Assembly: GCF_000720765.1 (NCBI RefSeq)
Contig: NZ_JODC01000019.1
Location: 62,001 to 126,000, forward strand
DNA length: 64,000 bases
Origin: Streptomyces sp. NRRL S-646
Lineage (GTDB): Bacteria > Actinomycetota > Actinomycetes > Streptomycetales > Streptomycetaceae
Reading direction: 5' to 3'
Both the position numbers and the translations under genes were made by a program. The notes beneath the pieces are model-generated. The model saw nothing but the letters and a program-made list of their open reading frames with translations. It searched no databases and was not told where the DNA came from. Positions 39,781-48,344 of this stretch are shown here, in pieces. The number at the start of each line of letters is the position of its first letter. Positions within the stretch are counted from its first letter, which is position 1.

Positions 39781-40174
39781 GCATCACCGCTTCGAGAAGG
39801 GAACGGTCGGGGAGCGCCTGCCGGACGATCGGGGCGCGCGCCTGCACCAGTTCTGCCGTCAGCATCTCGGTCAGCAGCACGGTCACCACGCTGAACGGCA
39901 GACTCAGATAGGCCGAGAGCTCGGCCACCGAGAGGGGGGCCGTGCAGAGCCGGAGCATCGCCGTCTGCTCCGGGGTGGCGGAAGGCGGCGGGTCGGCGCG
40001 CGCCACGATTAACGTGACGAGGTCGATGTCGGCGCGTTCCCCGTCCGGCCCGGCCACGACGTACAGCCGCTCCGGGGCCTTCGTGTCACCCTGCTGGCCT
40101 TCCTTGGCAGGTGTCGGGGGAGGTTCCGCGGTTTCCTGACTGGGGTATCGCCGCCGGCGTTGCGGAGGAGTCAT
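39761..40174 (-). CDS. cvnC: Conservon DUF742 protein (CvnC)
   Basis: A 137-residue protein with a disordered Pro/Gln-rich N-terminus and the DUF742 winged-helix-like core (RLYVVAGPDGERADIDLVTLIV ... LCTAPLSVAELSAYLSLPFSVVTVLLTEML). CvnC is thought to bind CvnA and the GTPase. The start overlaps the CvnB stop by 4 bp (ATGA). Confidence 0.95.
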   Translation of the reverse strand: MTPPQRRRRYPSQETAEPPPTPAKEGQQGDTKAPERLYVVAGPDGERADIDLVTLIVARADPPPSATPEQTAMLRLCTAPLSVAELSAYLSLPFSVVTVLLTEMLTAELVQARAPIVRQALPDRSLLEAVMHGLQRL

Positions 40175-40578
40175 ACGGTCTGCCCGTTGCGCCGGGGCGG
40201 GCTGGTGAGATGGGCCCCGATGCGTACGACGAGATCGCGCATGCGGTTGCTCATCAGACCGGGTTCGGCGACCACGTCGGAGAGCACCGCGAGGTAGGCG
40301 TTGGCTCCCGCGGCCATCAGATAGAAGTAGCCGCCGTTGATCTCGATGATGACCAGCTTCATCCGTCCGTCGCTGCCCGGGATCTCATGGGCGACGGCAC
40401 CCGCCAGGCTCTGCAGCCCCGCGCAGGCCGCGGCGACGCGGTCGGCGGCGTCCGGATCGCCCCCGTAGCGAGCGATGCGCAGGCCGTCGGCGGAGAGCAC
40501 GACGATCATCTCGATGCCCGGTACTCCGTCGGCGAGATCCTTGAGCATCCAGTCGAAGTTGGCTCGCTGCTGGATCAC
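40171..40578 (-). CDS. cvnB: Conservon roadblock/LC7 protein (CvnB)
   Basis: A 135-residue roadblock-fold protein (LDWMLKDLADGVPGIEMIVVLSADGLRIA-type start, here FDWMLKDLADGVPG, then AACAGLQSLAGAVAHEI and MKLVIIEINGGYFYLMAAG). Roadblock proteins act as partners or GAP-like regulators of small GTPases, here CvnD. GTG 40578 overlaps the CvnA stop (GTGA); longer frames reading upstream through the kinase gene are not real. Confidence 0.95.
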   Translation of the reverse strand: MIQQRANFDWMLKDLADGVPGIEMIVVLSADGLRIARYGGDPDAADRVAAACAGLQSLAGAVAHEIPGSDGRMKLVIIEINGGYFYLMAAGANAYLAVLSDVVAEPGLMSNRMRDLVVRIGAHLTSPPRRNGQTV

Positions 40579-42167
40579 TTGTGGTCCCTCTCGTCGTCGG
40601 CCTCGATATGGGCCGGCTCGTTGGTCGGCTGGGTGAATGCGGTCGGGTCCGGGTCGCCTTTGAGGCCCTCCCAGAACGCCTCGACCCACAGCCCGGGTTC
40701 GGTTTCCTTGGTCTCCGGCTCCGGTTCCGGCACGGGCGTCGCCCAGGCAGGCCTGCTCGCCCGGGCCTCCCGCTCGGCCTCTTCGGCGGCGGCCTGTTCG
40801 GCGAGCCGCTGGCTGAGCGGGATCTTGACCCGGCTGCGGCGCTGCGGCAGGCCGCCCGCGGTCCACTCGGTGACCTCGGGGATCTCGTCCTCCATGGACA
40901 CGCCGGCCGGGATGCGCGGGCTGGTGGGACGCCGCCGCTTCGGTGCGCGCTTGGGACCTTCGAGCGCACCGAGTTCGAGCTTGGGCGCCGCGGTGGCGCC
41001 GATGCCGTGGGCGAGGCCGGGCGCCTCGTCGCTGGTCACCATCACGCGCGGGATGACGAGGACGGCGCGGACACCGCCGTACGCGGAGGCGCGCAGCGAG
41101 ATCTGCATGTCGAACGCCTTGCACAGGCGGCCCACGACGGCCAGGCCCAGTCGGGGGGAGTCGCCGAGTTCCTGGAGGTCGACGCCGGCCTGGGCGCGCT
41201 CCAGCATGGCCTCGGCCTTGGCGCGGGCCTCCTCGCTGAGGCTGACGCCGGCGTCCTCGATCTCGATGGCGATGCCGGTCTGCACCTCGGTCGCGATGAC
41301 GTGCACCTTGGTCTGCGGCGGCGAGTAGCGCGTGGCGTTGTCGAGGAGTTCGGCGCAGGCGTGGATGACCGGCTCGACGGAGATGCCGCGGATGTTGACC
41401 TTGGCGATGTTGTCGAGCGAGATGCGCCGGTACTCCAGGATCCGGGACATGGCGCCGCGCAGCACGCTGTACAGCGGTACGGGCTGCGGCCACTGGCGGC
41501 CGGGGCGGCCGCCGCCGAGCACCGCGATGGAGTCGGCGAGGCGGCCGATCAGCGCGGTGCCGTGGTCGATGCGCAGCAGGTCGTCGAAGACCTCGGGGTT
41601 GCGGCCGTGGTCCTCCTCCATCTCCCGGAGTTCCTTGGCCTGTTGGTGCACGATCGCCTGGACGCGGCGGGCGATGTTGACGAAGGAGCGCTGCGAGGAG
41701 TCCCGCAGGGCTTCCTCGGTGTCGATGATGTCGAGCATCCGCCTGACCAACGCCACCTGGGCCTTGGGCAGGTCGCGGTAGGCGGGGTCGATGTCGCCGA
41801 GTAGGCGGACCACCTCTCTGGGGGAATGGCCGCCGCGCAGGTACTCGATGGCGGTGGGGACGATCTCGTGCGTGAGGCGGTGGATCTCCTGGTCGTGTCC
41901 GGCGATGCGCCGTTCCGTGTACGCACGGTGACGGGCGCTCTCCTCGCGCACGGCCCGCAGGGCTCGGCCGCGGCGTACCGCTTCGGCCGTCGTCGCGACC
42001 ACCAGGAGCGTGGCGACGGCGCCGCACCACACGACGGCCGCGCGGGCCGGTACGGCCACCAGGGCGACGGCTGCTCCGGTCGCTGCGGCCATCAGTATGG
42101 CGGGCAGCAACAGCACGCGCGCGTAAGGAAGTTCACGGCGCCCGGGAGGGGATTGAACACTCACCAT
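40575..42167 (-). CDS. cvnA: Conservon sensor kinase-like membrane protein (CvnA)
   Basis: A 530-residue protein with two N-terminal helices (LLLPAILMAAATGAAVALVAV, AVVWCGAVATLLVVATTAEAV), a long coiled coil, a dimer-helix region lacking an ordinary H-box (SFVNIARRVQAIVHQQAKEL) and a GHKL ATPase domain (ELLDNATRYSPP for N-box, EIEDAGVSLSEE for G1, LGLAVVGRLCKAF for G2). The tail is Pro/Glu-rich. CvnA starts the conservon signalling module, gathering with CvnB-D at the membrane. The closest S. coelicolor counterpart is probably cvn9/rarA, involved in aerial growth and antibiotic control; this is from memory. ATG 42167 has GAGGG five bases upstream. Confidence 0.94.
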   Translation of the reverse strand: MVSVQSPPGRRELPYARVLLLPAILMAAATGAAVALVAVPARAAVVWCGAVATLLVVATTAEAVRRGRALRAVREESARHRAYTERRIAGHDQEIHRLTHEIVPTAIEYLRGGHSPREVVRLLGDIDPAYRDLPKAQVALVRRMLDIIDTEEALRDSSQRSFVNIARRVQAIVHQQAKELREMEEDHGRNPEVFDDLLRIDHGTALIGRLADSIAVLGGGRPGRQWPQPVPLYSVLRGAMSRILEYRRISLDNIAKVNIRGISVEPVIHACAELLDNATRYSPPQTKVHVIATEVQTGIAIEIEDAGVSLSEEARAKAEAMLERAQAGVDLQELGDSPRLGLAVVGRLCKAFDMQISLRASAYGGVRAVLVIPRVMVTSDEAPGLAHGIGATAAPKLELGALEGPKRAPKRRRPTSPRIPAGVSMEDEIPEVTEWTAGGLPQRRSRVKIPLSQRLAEQAAAEEAEREARASRPAWATPVPEPEPETKETEPGLWVEAFWEGLKGDPDPTAFTQPTNEPAHIEADDERDHK

Positions 42168-42483
42168 GTAGGCCCTCTGAAAAAGATCGGCTGGGTGTCT
42201 GGGGAGCTTGCAAGTGGGGTACGCATGGGACTGCGCTGGATCTTCGGTATTTTTGGGAACAAGCGCACGAATACACCTCAACTCGGTGCGCTGCGGGCGA
42301 GCTTAGTCCGACCGGATCATCGCCGTGTCATATTCAGCAAGCACCTGAAATGGGACCGGACCAAGGGGTACTCTCGGCTCCATTTGCACACTCAGCGCCC
42401 ATTCGAACACGCCGCGTCACGACGTACGGAAGTACGAAAAACACTCACCGTGACGAGTGAAGATCAGCTTCCGCGCCGGTCGG
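42168..42483. other. Conservon promoter region
   Basis: About 315 bp, less GC-rich than its surroundings, between the conservon start and the TetR stop. It should carry the conservon promoter. No small gene, strong hairpin or recognised operator was seen. Confidence 0.4.
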
Positions 42484-43119
42484 TCAGACGCCGGCGATCC
42501 GCAGCGCCGCGTCCGCCGTGGCCTCGGCGAACACCGACACCGGGCGTTCGGGGTCGGAGCGGTGCACGAGGATCACGCCCTCGATCAGACCGAACAACAG
42601 GTCCGTACGGAGATCGAGCTCGTTCTTGGCGAGCGCGCTCCCGGCGGCCGTGGCGGCGAGCAACTGGCGGTAGGCGTCCTTGAGTTCGGCGCGCACGGCG
42701 TGGAAGCCGGCGAACCGCTCGGCGCGCACCTCGGGCAGCAGATACAGCCCGCCGAGGTTGTGCGGGCCGCCGCACAGCAGCTCCACGTCCGTCCGGCACA
42801 GCTCCCACAACCGGCCCTCGGGCGGGGTCGCATCCTCGGCGAGGAGCTGTCGGGCGCAGGCCAGCGAGGGCGTGACCGTGGACTCCAGCAGCTCGGCGAG
42901 GAGCTCCTCCTTGCCGGAGACGTAGTGGTACATGGAGGCCTGCCGCATCCCCGCACGCTCGGCGACCGCACGGGTGGTGGTGGCCGCGTAGCCACGGGTG
43001 GTGAACAACTCGGCGGCGGCCGCGAGCAGTTCGTCGCGCGGCGAGAGGCCGCTGTCCGGCCGTTGCGCGGCCCGCGGCCTGCCGACCCGGCGGCCGCCTG
43101 CTCCACCCGGCGTTCCCAT
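42484..43119 (-). CDS. TetR-family regulator of the guanidine/urea operon
   Basis: A 211-residue TetR protein. The helix-turn-helix is in LSPRDELLAAAAELFTTRGYAATTTRAVAERAGMRQASMYHYVSGKEELL (about 26-75); the ligand-binding domain follows. It is divergent from the four-gene carboxylase operon, and a perfect 9-bp-arm palindrome (43243-43262) lies between them. A near copy of the site before the APC permease at 31306 suggests that one regulator controls both. ATG 43119 was chosen at the start of TetR-like sequence (MGTPGGAGGRRVGRPR); the frame is open farther upstream through the operator region. Confidence 0.92.
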   Translation of the reverse strand: MGTPGGAGGRRVGRPRAAQRPDSGLSPRDELLAAAAELFTTRGYAATTTRAVAERAGMRQASMYHYVSGKEELLAELLESTVTPSLACARQLLAEDATPPEGRLWELCRTDVELLCGGPHNLGGLYLLPEVRAERFAGFHAVRAELKDAYRQLLAATAAGSALAKNELDLRTDLLFGLIEGVILVHRSDPERPVSVFAEATADAALRIAGV

Positions 43120-43242
43120 GCGTTCGATCCTCGCACACGGCCGGGCGGAACGATCTCCGGGCGATCTCCGGACCGGCTTCGTGAGGGCTCGGTAACCCAC
43201 CGGCAACGCGCGGGCAATGCCCGTGACCCGCCCGGCTCCTAA

Positions 43243-43262
43243 TTTCTGTCGGGCGACAGAAA
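43243..43262. promoter_or_regulatory. Perfect palindromic operator of the guanidine/urea operon
   Basis: TTTCTGTCG, a GG spacer and CGACAGAAA form a perfect 9-bp dyad, 40 bp before the first gene's ATG and 124 bp upstream of the divergent tetR. With the CCTAA before it, 14 consecutive bases (CCTAATTTCTGTCG) are the same as at 31238-31251. TetR-type binding site. Confidence 0.85.
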
Positions 43263-43301
43263 CAACCCGGAAGAGACCACACCGGAGCCGGAGGTCCCGC
43301 G

Positions 43302-44126
43302 ATGGCGACAGCGACCACATACGGAGCCCGCGACCACGCACGCGCCCAGGAGGGCACACACGCCGAGGCCATGCCCGTCGTCCCGGCCGCCGCCTGGCCG
43401 GACCCGCCCTGCGCGGCGGGCCATCTGGTCTGGGCCGAGACGGTCGCGGGCGGCAACTACACCCACCGGGTGCTCGCCCGCGGCACCGAGCTGCGCCTGA
43501 CCGACCTGCACGGCGAGGCCTGCGCCCATCTGCTGCTGTTCGTGGCCGACCGGCCCTGGGAGCGGCTGAACGTCGCCGACACGGTGAAGGTCCAGTGGAA
43601 CGCCTACCTCGGCGACGGCCGGCTCCTCCTGTCCGACCAGGGGCGCGTCCTCGCGAGTGTCGTCACCGACACCTCAAGGCGGCACGACGCGCTGTGCGGC
43701 ACCTCCACCCTCGTACGCAACACGGAGCGCTACGGCGACGGCACCCCGCAGTCCTCCTCCCCCGCGGGCCGCGAGCTGTTCAAGCTGGCGGCCGCGAAGA
43801 ACGGCCTGCAGACGCGCGACCTGCCGCCCTCGCTGTCGTTCTTCCAGGGCGTGGAGGTGCGTGAGGACGGGTCCCTGGACTTCACCGGGTCCGCCGGCCC
43901 CGGCGGCAGCGTCACGCTCCGCGCCGAACAGGACGTCACCGTGCTGATCGCCAATGTGCCGCACCCGGCCGATCCACGCCCCGACTACGTCAGCACCCCG
44001 CTGGAGGTCCTCGCCTGGCGCGCCGCGCCGACCGAACCGGGCGATCCGCTGTGGGAGGCCACGCCCGAGGGCCGCCGCGCCTTCCTCAACACCGCCGAAT
44101 TCCTTGCCGCGAGGGGGCTCGCATGA
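43302..44126 (+). CDS. Urea-carboxylase-associated protein 1 (DUF1989), probable carboxyguanidine deiminase subunit
   Basis: A 274-residue DUF1989 protein: LVWAETVAGGNYTHRVLARGTELRLTDLHGEACAHLLLF, then DRPWERLNVADTVKVQWNAYLGDGRLLLSDQGRVLASVVTDTS and CGTST. The DUF1989 pair next to a urea-carboxylase-like enzyme was shown to be carboxyguanidine deiminase (CgdAB), which turns carboxyguanidine into allophanate and ammonia. So this operon more likely degrades guanidine than urea. First gene of the operon, behind the palindrome. Its stop overlaps the next start (ATGA). Confidence 0.9.
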   Translation: MATATTYGARDHARAQEGTHAEAMPVVPAAAWPDPPCAAGHLVWAETVAGGNYTHRVLARGTELRLTDLHGEACAHLLLFVADRPWERLNVADTVKVQWNAYLGDGRLLLSDQGRVLASVVTDTSRRHDALCGTSTLVRNTERYGDGTPQSSSPAGRELFKLAAAKNGLQTRDLPPSLSFFQGVEVREDGSLDFTGSAGPGGSVTLRAEQDVTVLIANVPHPADPRPDYVSTPLEVLAWRAAPTEPGDPLWEATPEGRRAFLNTAEFLAARGLA

Positions 44127-44725
44127 GCACGAAGACCGTGGTTCCCGCCCGCTCCGCCTGGTCCTGCGTCATCCGCGCGGGCGAGACGCTGACCATCACC
44201 GACCTGCACGGCAACCAGGCCGTCGACTTCCTCGTCTACGACGCCCACGACACCTCCGTCCGCTACAGCGCCCCCGACACCATCCACGCCCAGGGCAGCA
44301 TCTTCCTGACCAGGGGCAGCGTGCTGATGTCCAACGAGCACACCCCGCTGATGACGCTGACCGCCGACGACGTGGGCCGCCACGACACGGTCGGCGGCGC
44401 CTGCTCCAAGGAGTCGAACACCCTCCGCTACGGCCACCACACCTGGTCCCAGCACGCGTGCGTGGACAACTTCCTGGCGGAGGGCGCCAAACACGGCCTC
44501 GGCAAGCGCGACCTCGTATCCAACATCAACTGGTACATGAACGTACCCGTCGAGAAGGACGGCACGCTCGGCATCGTCGACGGCCTCTCGGCGCCGGGCC
44601 TGAAGCTGACCCTGCGCGCCGAGCGCGACGTCCTCGTCCTGGTCTCCAACTGCCCCCAGATCAACAACCCGTGCAACGGCTTCGAGCCGACGGCGGTGGA
44701 GATGACGATCGGGGAAGCCGGATGA
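44123..44725 (+). CDS. Urea-carboxylase-associated protein 2 (DUF1989), probable carboxyguanidine deiminase subunit
   Basis: A 200-residue DUF1989 paralogue of the preceding protein: SCVIRAGETLTITDLHGNQAVDFLVYDAHD, SIFLTRGSVLMSNEHTPLMTLTADDVGRHDTVGGACSKESN and DLVSNINWYMNVPV. It should form the deiminase complex with the first subunit and supply allophanate to the hydrolase downstream. Start and stop both overlap neighbours by 4 bp (ATGA), giving tight translational coupling with the carboxylase. Confidence 0.92.
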   Translation: MSTKTVVPARSAWSCVIRAGETLTITDLHGNQAVDFLVYDAHDTSVRYSAPDTIHAQGSIFLTRGSVLMSNEHTPLMTLTADDVGRHDTVGGACSKESNTLRYGHHTWSQHACVDNFLAEGAKHGLGKRDLVSNINWYMNVPVEKDGTLGIVDGLSAPGLKLTLRAERDVLVLVSNCPQINNPCNGFEPTAVEMTIGEAG

Positions 44726-47700
44726 GCTTCGACACGCTGCTGGTCGCCAACCGGGGCGAGATCGCGGTCCGGATCATCCGCACCGCCCGCGAACTCGGCC
44801 TGCGCACGGTCGCCGTGTACGCCGACCCGGACCGCTCCGCCCCCCACGTCCGGCTCGCCGACGAGGCGGTGCGGCTCGGTCCGGCGCCCGCGAAGGAGTC
44901 GTATCTCGACGCCGACCTGGTGCTGAAGGCGGCGAAGGACACCGGCGCCGGCGCGATTCACCCCGGCTACGGCTTCCTGTCCGAGGACGCGGCCTTCGCG
45001 CGCCGCTGCGAGGACGCCGGGATCGTGTTCGTCGGCCCGACGCCCGGGCAACTGGAGCTGTTCGGCGCCAAACACACCGCGCGGGCGGCGGCCGCGGCGG
45101 CAGGGGTGCCGCTGGCGCCGGGGACGGGGTTGCTGGCCTCCGTGGACGAGGCCCTCGCTCAGGCCGCCGTGATCGGCTACCCCGTCATGCTCAAGGCGAC
45201 CGGCGGTGGCGGCGGCATCGGTATGTCGGCATGTCGCTGCGCCGATGAACTCACCGACGCCTGGGAGCGGGTGCAGCGCGTAGCCGCCGCCTCCTTCTCC
45301 TCCGCGGGTGTCTTCCTGGAGCGGCTCGTCGAGCGCGCCCGCCATGTCGAGGTGCAGGTCTTCGGCGACGGCGAGGGCCGGGTCGTCACCTTCGGCGACC
45401 GCGACTGCTCCCTCCAGCGCCGCAACCAGAAAGTGCTGGAGGAGGCCCCCGCCCCAGGCCTCCCTGACCGCGTTCGCGCGCAACTCGCCGCAAACGCCCG
45501 CGACTTGTGCGCCTCGGTCGGCTACCGCTCCGCCGGAACCGTCGAGTTCGTCTACGACGCAGCCCGCGAGGAAGCGTACTTCCTTGAGGTCAACACCCGC
45601 CTCCAGGTGGAACATCCGGTCACGGAGGAGATCTACGGCGTCGACCTCGTCGCCTGGATGCTGCGCCTGGCCCGCGGCGAGTCCCAGGTCGTACGCGAAC
45701 CGGGCGCACCCCGCGGCCACGCCGTGGAGGCCCGCCTCTACGCCGAGGACCCCTCGCGCGAACACCGGCCCAGCGCGGGCCTGTTGACACGGGTCGAGTT
45801 CCCGACGGGCGTCCGGGTCGACGGCTGGGTGGAGACCGGCACCGAGGTCACGACCTCGTACGACCCCATGCTCGCCAAGGTCATCGCCTACGGCCCCGAC
45901 CGCGCCCACGCGCTCCAGCGACTGGACGAGGCGCTGGCCCGCACCCGTGTCGACGGCATCGAGACCAACCTTGGCCTGGTGCGCGCGGCGCTGGACCACC
46001 CCGACTTCAAGGCCGCCGGTCACTCCACGGCGACGCTGGCCTCCGTGACCGACCCGACACCGCGTATCGAGGTCGTCTCCGGCGGCACCCTCACCACCGT
46101 GCAGGACTGGCCGGGCCGTACCGGCTACTGGCAGGTCGGCGTGCCGCCGTGCGGTCCGATGGACGACCTGTCCTTCCGGCTCGGCAACCGGGCGCTCGGC
46201 AACCAGGAGGGCGCCCCCGGCCTCGAATGCACGCTCCAGGGGCCGTCGTTGAGGTTCACCCACCCGACGACGGTGTGCGTGACGGGAGCTCCGGCCGAGG
46301 TCACGGTCGACGGCATGCCGGTCGCGCAGTGGGAACCGGTGACGGTGCCCGCAGAGGCCGTACTGGAGATCGGCGCACCCACACGGCACGGCCTGCGCAC
46401 GTACGTGCTCTTCGCCGGCGGCCTGGACGTACCGGCCTTCCTCGGCAGCGCGAGCACCTTCACACTGGGCCGGTTCGGCGGACACGGCGGCCGGGCGCTG
46501 CGCACGGGCGACGTCCTGCACGGCGGTACGGTCTGCGAGGGCGCCCCGGTGCCTGCCGAAGACCGCCCGTCCTTCACCGCCACATGGCGGATAGGCGCCG
46601 TCGAAGGCCCCCATGCCGCACCGGAGTTCTTCACCGAGGACGACATCCGCGACTTCTACGCCGCCGAGTGGAAGGTGCACTTCAACTCGGCCCGCACCGG
46701 CGTACGACTGGTCGGCCCCAAGCCGCGCTGGGCCCGTACCGACGGCGGCGAGGCGGGCCTGCACCCGTCCAACATCCACGACACCCCGTACTCCGTCGGC
46801 GCCGTCGACTACACGGGTGACATGCCGGTGCTGCTCGGCCCGGACGGCCCCTCGCTCGGCGGGTTCGTCTGTCCGGCGACGGTTCTGAGCGGGGAGCGGT
46901 GGAAGCTGGGCCAGCTGCGCCCGGGCGACACGGTGCGCTTCGCGCCGGTGACCGTCGACGGCTCGCCCCGCGTGGACATCGTGGACGGCGGCGTACTGGC
47001 CCGCGACGGCGACATCACCTACCGCCGCAGCGGCGACGACAACCTGCTCGTCGAATTCGGGCCCATGCAGCTCGACCTGGCGCTGCGCATGCGCGTCCAC
47101 GCGCTGATGGAGGCGGTGGCCGAGGAGGGACCCGAAGGCATCACGGACCTCACACCGGGCATCCGCTCCCTGCAGATCCGGACGGACCCGAGCCGCCTGC
47201 CGCTCCATCACCTCCTCGCCGGGGTCCGGGAGATCACGGCGACGCTACCGCCCACGGACGAACTCGTCGTCCCCTCCCGCACCGTCCACCTCCCCCTCTC
47301 CTGGGACGACCCGGCGACCCGCGAGGCGATCGCCCGCTACATGGCGGGTGTCCGCGACGACGCCCCGTGGTGTCCGTGGAACATCGAGTTCATCCGCCGG
47401 GTCAACGGCCTGGAGTCGGTGAACGACGTGTACGACACGGTCTTCGACGCGGAGTACCTCGTACTGGGCCTGGGAGACGTGTACCTGGGCGCCCCGGTGG
47501 CGACCCCGCTCGATCCCCGCCACCGCCTGGTGACCACGAAGTACAACCCGGCACGCACCTGGACCGCCGAGAACTCGGTCGGCATCGGCGGGGCGTACCT
47601 GTGCATCTACGGCATGGAGGGCCCGGGCGGCTACCAGTTCGTGGGCCGTACGACGCAGGTGTGGTCGGGGTGGCAGCAGCGCGGCGCGTTCGAGCCGGGC

Positions 47701-48291
47701 TCGCCCTGGCTGCTGCGCTTCTTCGACCGCATCCGGTGGTACCCGGTGGACGAGGACGAACTCCTGGACCTGCGCGCCGACATCACGTCCGGCCGCTTCG
47801 TGCCGCGCATCGAGGAGGGCACCTTCTCGCTCGCCGAGTACCAGGCCTTCCTGGACGAGAACGCCGAGTCGATCGGTGAGTTCCGGACCCGGCAGCGGAC
47901 GGCCTTCGCCGCGGAGCGGGACGCATGGGAGGCCGCCGGCGAGTTCGCCCGGGCCGAGGCGGCGGACACACCGGCCACTCCTCCGGCCGAGGTGACCGTC
48001 CCGGCGGGTGGCCGTCTGGTGGAGGCCGAATTCGCCGCGTCCGTGTGGCAGTTGAACGTCGAGCCGGGCGACGAGGTGAGCGCCGGGCAGCCTCTCCTCG
48101 CCCTGGAGGCGATGAAGATGGAGTCCAGGGTGCACGCGCCGATGGACGGCGTGGTGGCGCAGATCCTGGCCAGACCGGGCGACCAGGTGGAGGCGGGGAC
48201 GGCACTGCTCGTCCTGGCCCCGGCGCCGTACTGCATCCATCCGGGGGGCAACCCCCGGACCCCCGGCAGAAACGCAGGTCAGCGGCGGTGA
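44722..48291 (+). CDS. Biotin-dependent guanidine/urea carboxylase
   Basis: An 1189-residue carboxylase. Residues 1 to about 445 are biotin carboxylase (LLVANRGEIAVRIIRTA, KATGGGGGIGM, EVNTRLQVEHPVTEEI). Then come the KipA/KipI-like carboxyltransferase halves (about 455-1020; GGTLTTVQDWPGRTGYWQVGVP, HPSNIHDTPYSVGAVDYTG, VEFGPMQLDLALRMRVHALM). The biotinyl domain has LEAMKMES with biotin K1132. It carboxylates guanidine or urea with ATP and bicarbonate. The accompanying DUF1989 pair favours guanidine, but the two enzymes are hard to tell apart by sequence. A roughly 20-residue tail encoded by a hairpin (48241-48258) is not part of the biotinyl fold. Confidence 0.95.
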   Translation: MSFDTLLVANRGEIAVRIIRTARELGLRTVAVYADPDRSAPHVRLADEAVRLGPAPAKESYLDADLVLKAAKDTGAGAIHPGYGFLSEDAAFARRCEDAGIVFVGPTPGQLELFGAKHTARAAAAAAGVPLAPGTGLLASVDEALAQAAVIGYPVMLKATGGGGGIGMSACRCADELTDAWERVQRVAAASFSSAGVFLERLVERARHVEVQVFGDGEGRVVTFGDRDCSLQRRNQKVLEEAPAPGLPDRVRAQLAANARDLCASVGYRSAGTVEFVYDAAREEAYFLEVNTRLQVEHPVTEEIYGVDLVAWMLRLARGESQVVREPGAPRGHAVEARLYAEDPSREHRPSAGLLTRVEFPTGVRVDGWVETGTEVTTSYDPMLAKVIAYGPDRAHALQRLDEALARTRVDGIETNLGLVRAALDHPDFKAAGHSTATLASVTDPTPRIEVVSGGTLTTVQDWPGRTGYWQVGVPPCGPMDDLSFRLGNRALGNQEGAPGLECTLQGPSLRFTHPTTVCVTGAPAEVTVDGMPVAQWEPVTVPAEAVLEIGAPTRHGLRTYVLFAGGLDVPAFLGSASTFTLGRFGGHGGRALRTGDVLHGGTVCEGAPVPAEDRPSFTATWRIGAVEGPHAAPEFFTEDDIRDFYAAEWKVHFNSARTGVRLVGPKPRWARTDGGEAGLHPSNIHDTPYSVGAVDYTGDMPVLLGPDGPSLGGFVCPATVLSGERWKLGQLRPGDTVRFAPVTVDGSPRVDIVDGGVLARDGDITYRRSGDDNLLVEFGPMQLDLALRMRVHALMEAVAEEGPEGITDLTPGIRSLQIRTDPSRLPLHHLLAGVREITATLPPTDELVVPSRTVHLPLSWDDPATREAIARYMAGVRDDAPWCPWNIEFIRRVNGLESVNDVYDTVFDAEYLVLGLGDVYLGAPVATPLDPRHRLVTTKYNPARTWTAENSVGIGGAYLCIYGMEGPGGYQFVGRTTQVWSGWQQRGAFEPGSPWLLRFFDRIRWYPVDEDELLDLRADITSGRFVPRIEEGTFSLAEYQAFLDENAESIGEFRTRQRTAFAAERDAWEAAGEFARAEAADTPATPPAEVTVPAGGRLVEAEFAASVWQLNVEPGDEVSAGQPLLALEAMKMESRVHAPMDGVVAQILARPGDQVEAGTALLVLAPAPYCIHPGGNPRTPGRNAGQRR

Positions 48292-48344
48292 CCGGCGCGC
48301 ACACCGCGAGGCGAGCATGAGTGAACCACACCGAGGAGCAAGAG

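Noticed and set aside
40171..42030. Long minus-strand open frame running through the conservon kinase gene
   Set aside because: Only its last 135 codons match the roadblock protein; the rest is Arg/Pro-rich out-of-frame reading of cvnA, common in high-GC DNA.
43120..43301. Possible guanidine-I riboswitch before the guanidine/urea operon
   Set aside because: The space is short, contains a perfect TetR-type palindrome and I could not find the conserved ACGR-type loops; a covariance search would settle it.
44428..47211. 927-codon minus-strand frame opposite the carboxylase
   Set aside because: Mirror frame of a strongly biased coding sequence; no domain or ribosome-binding site.
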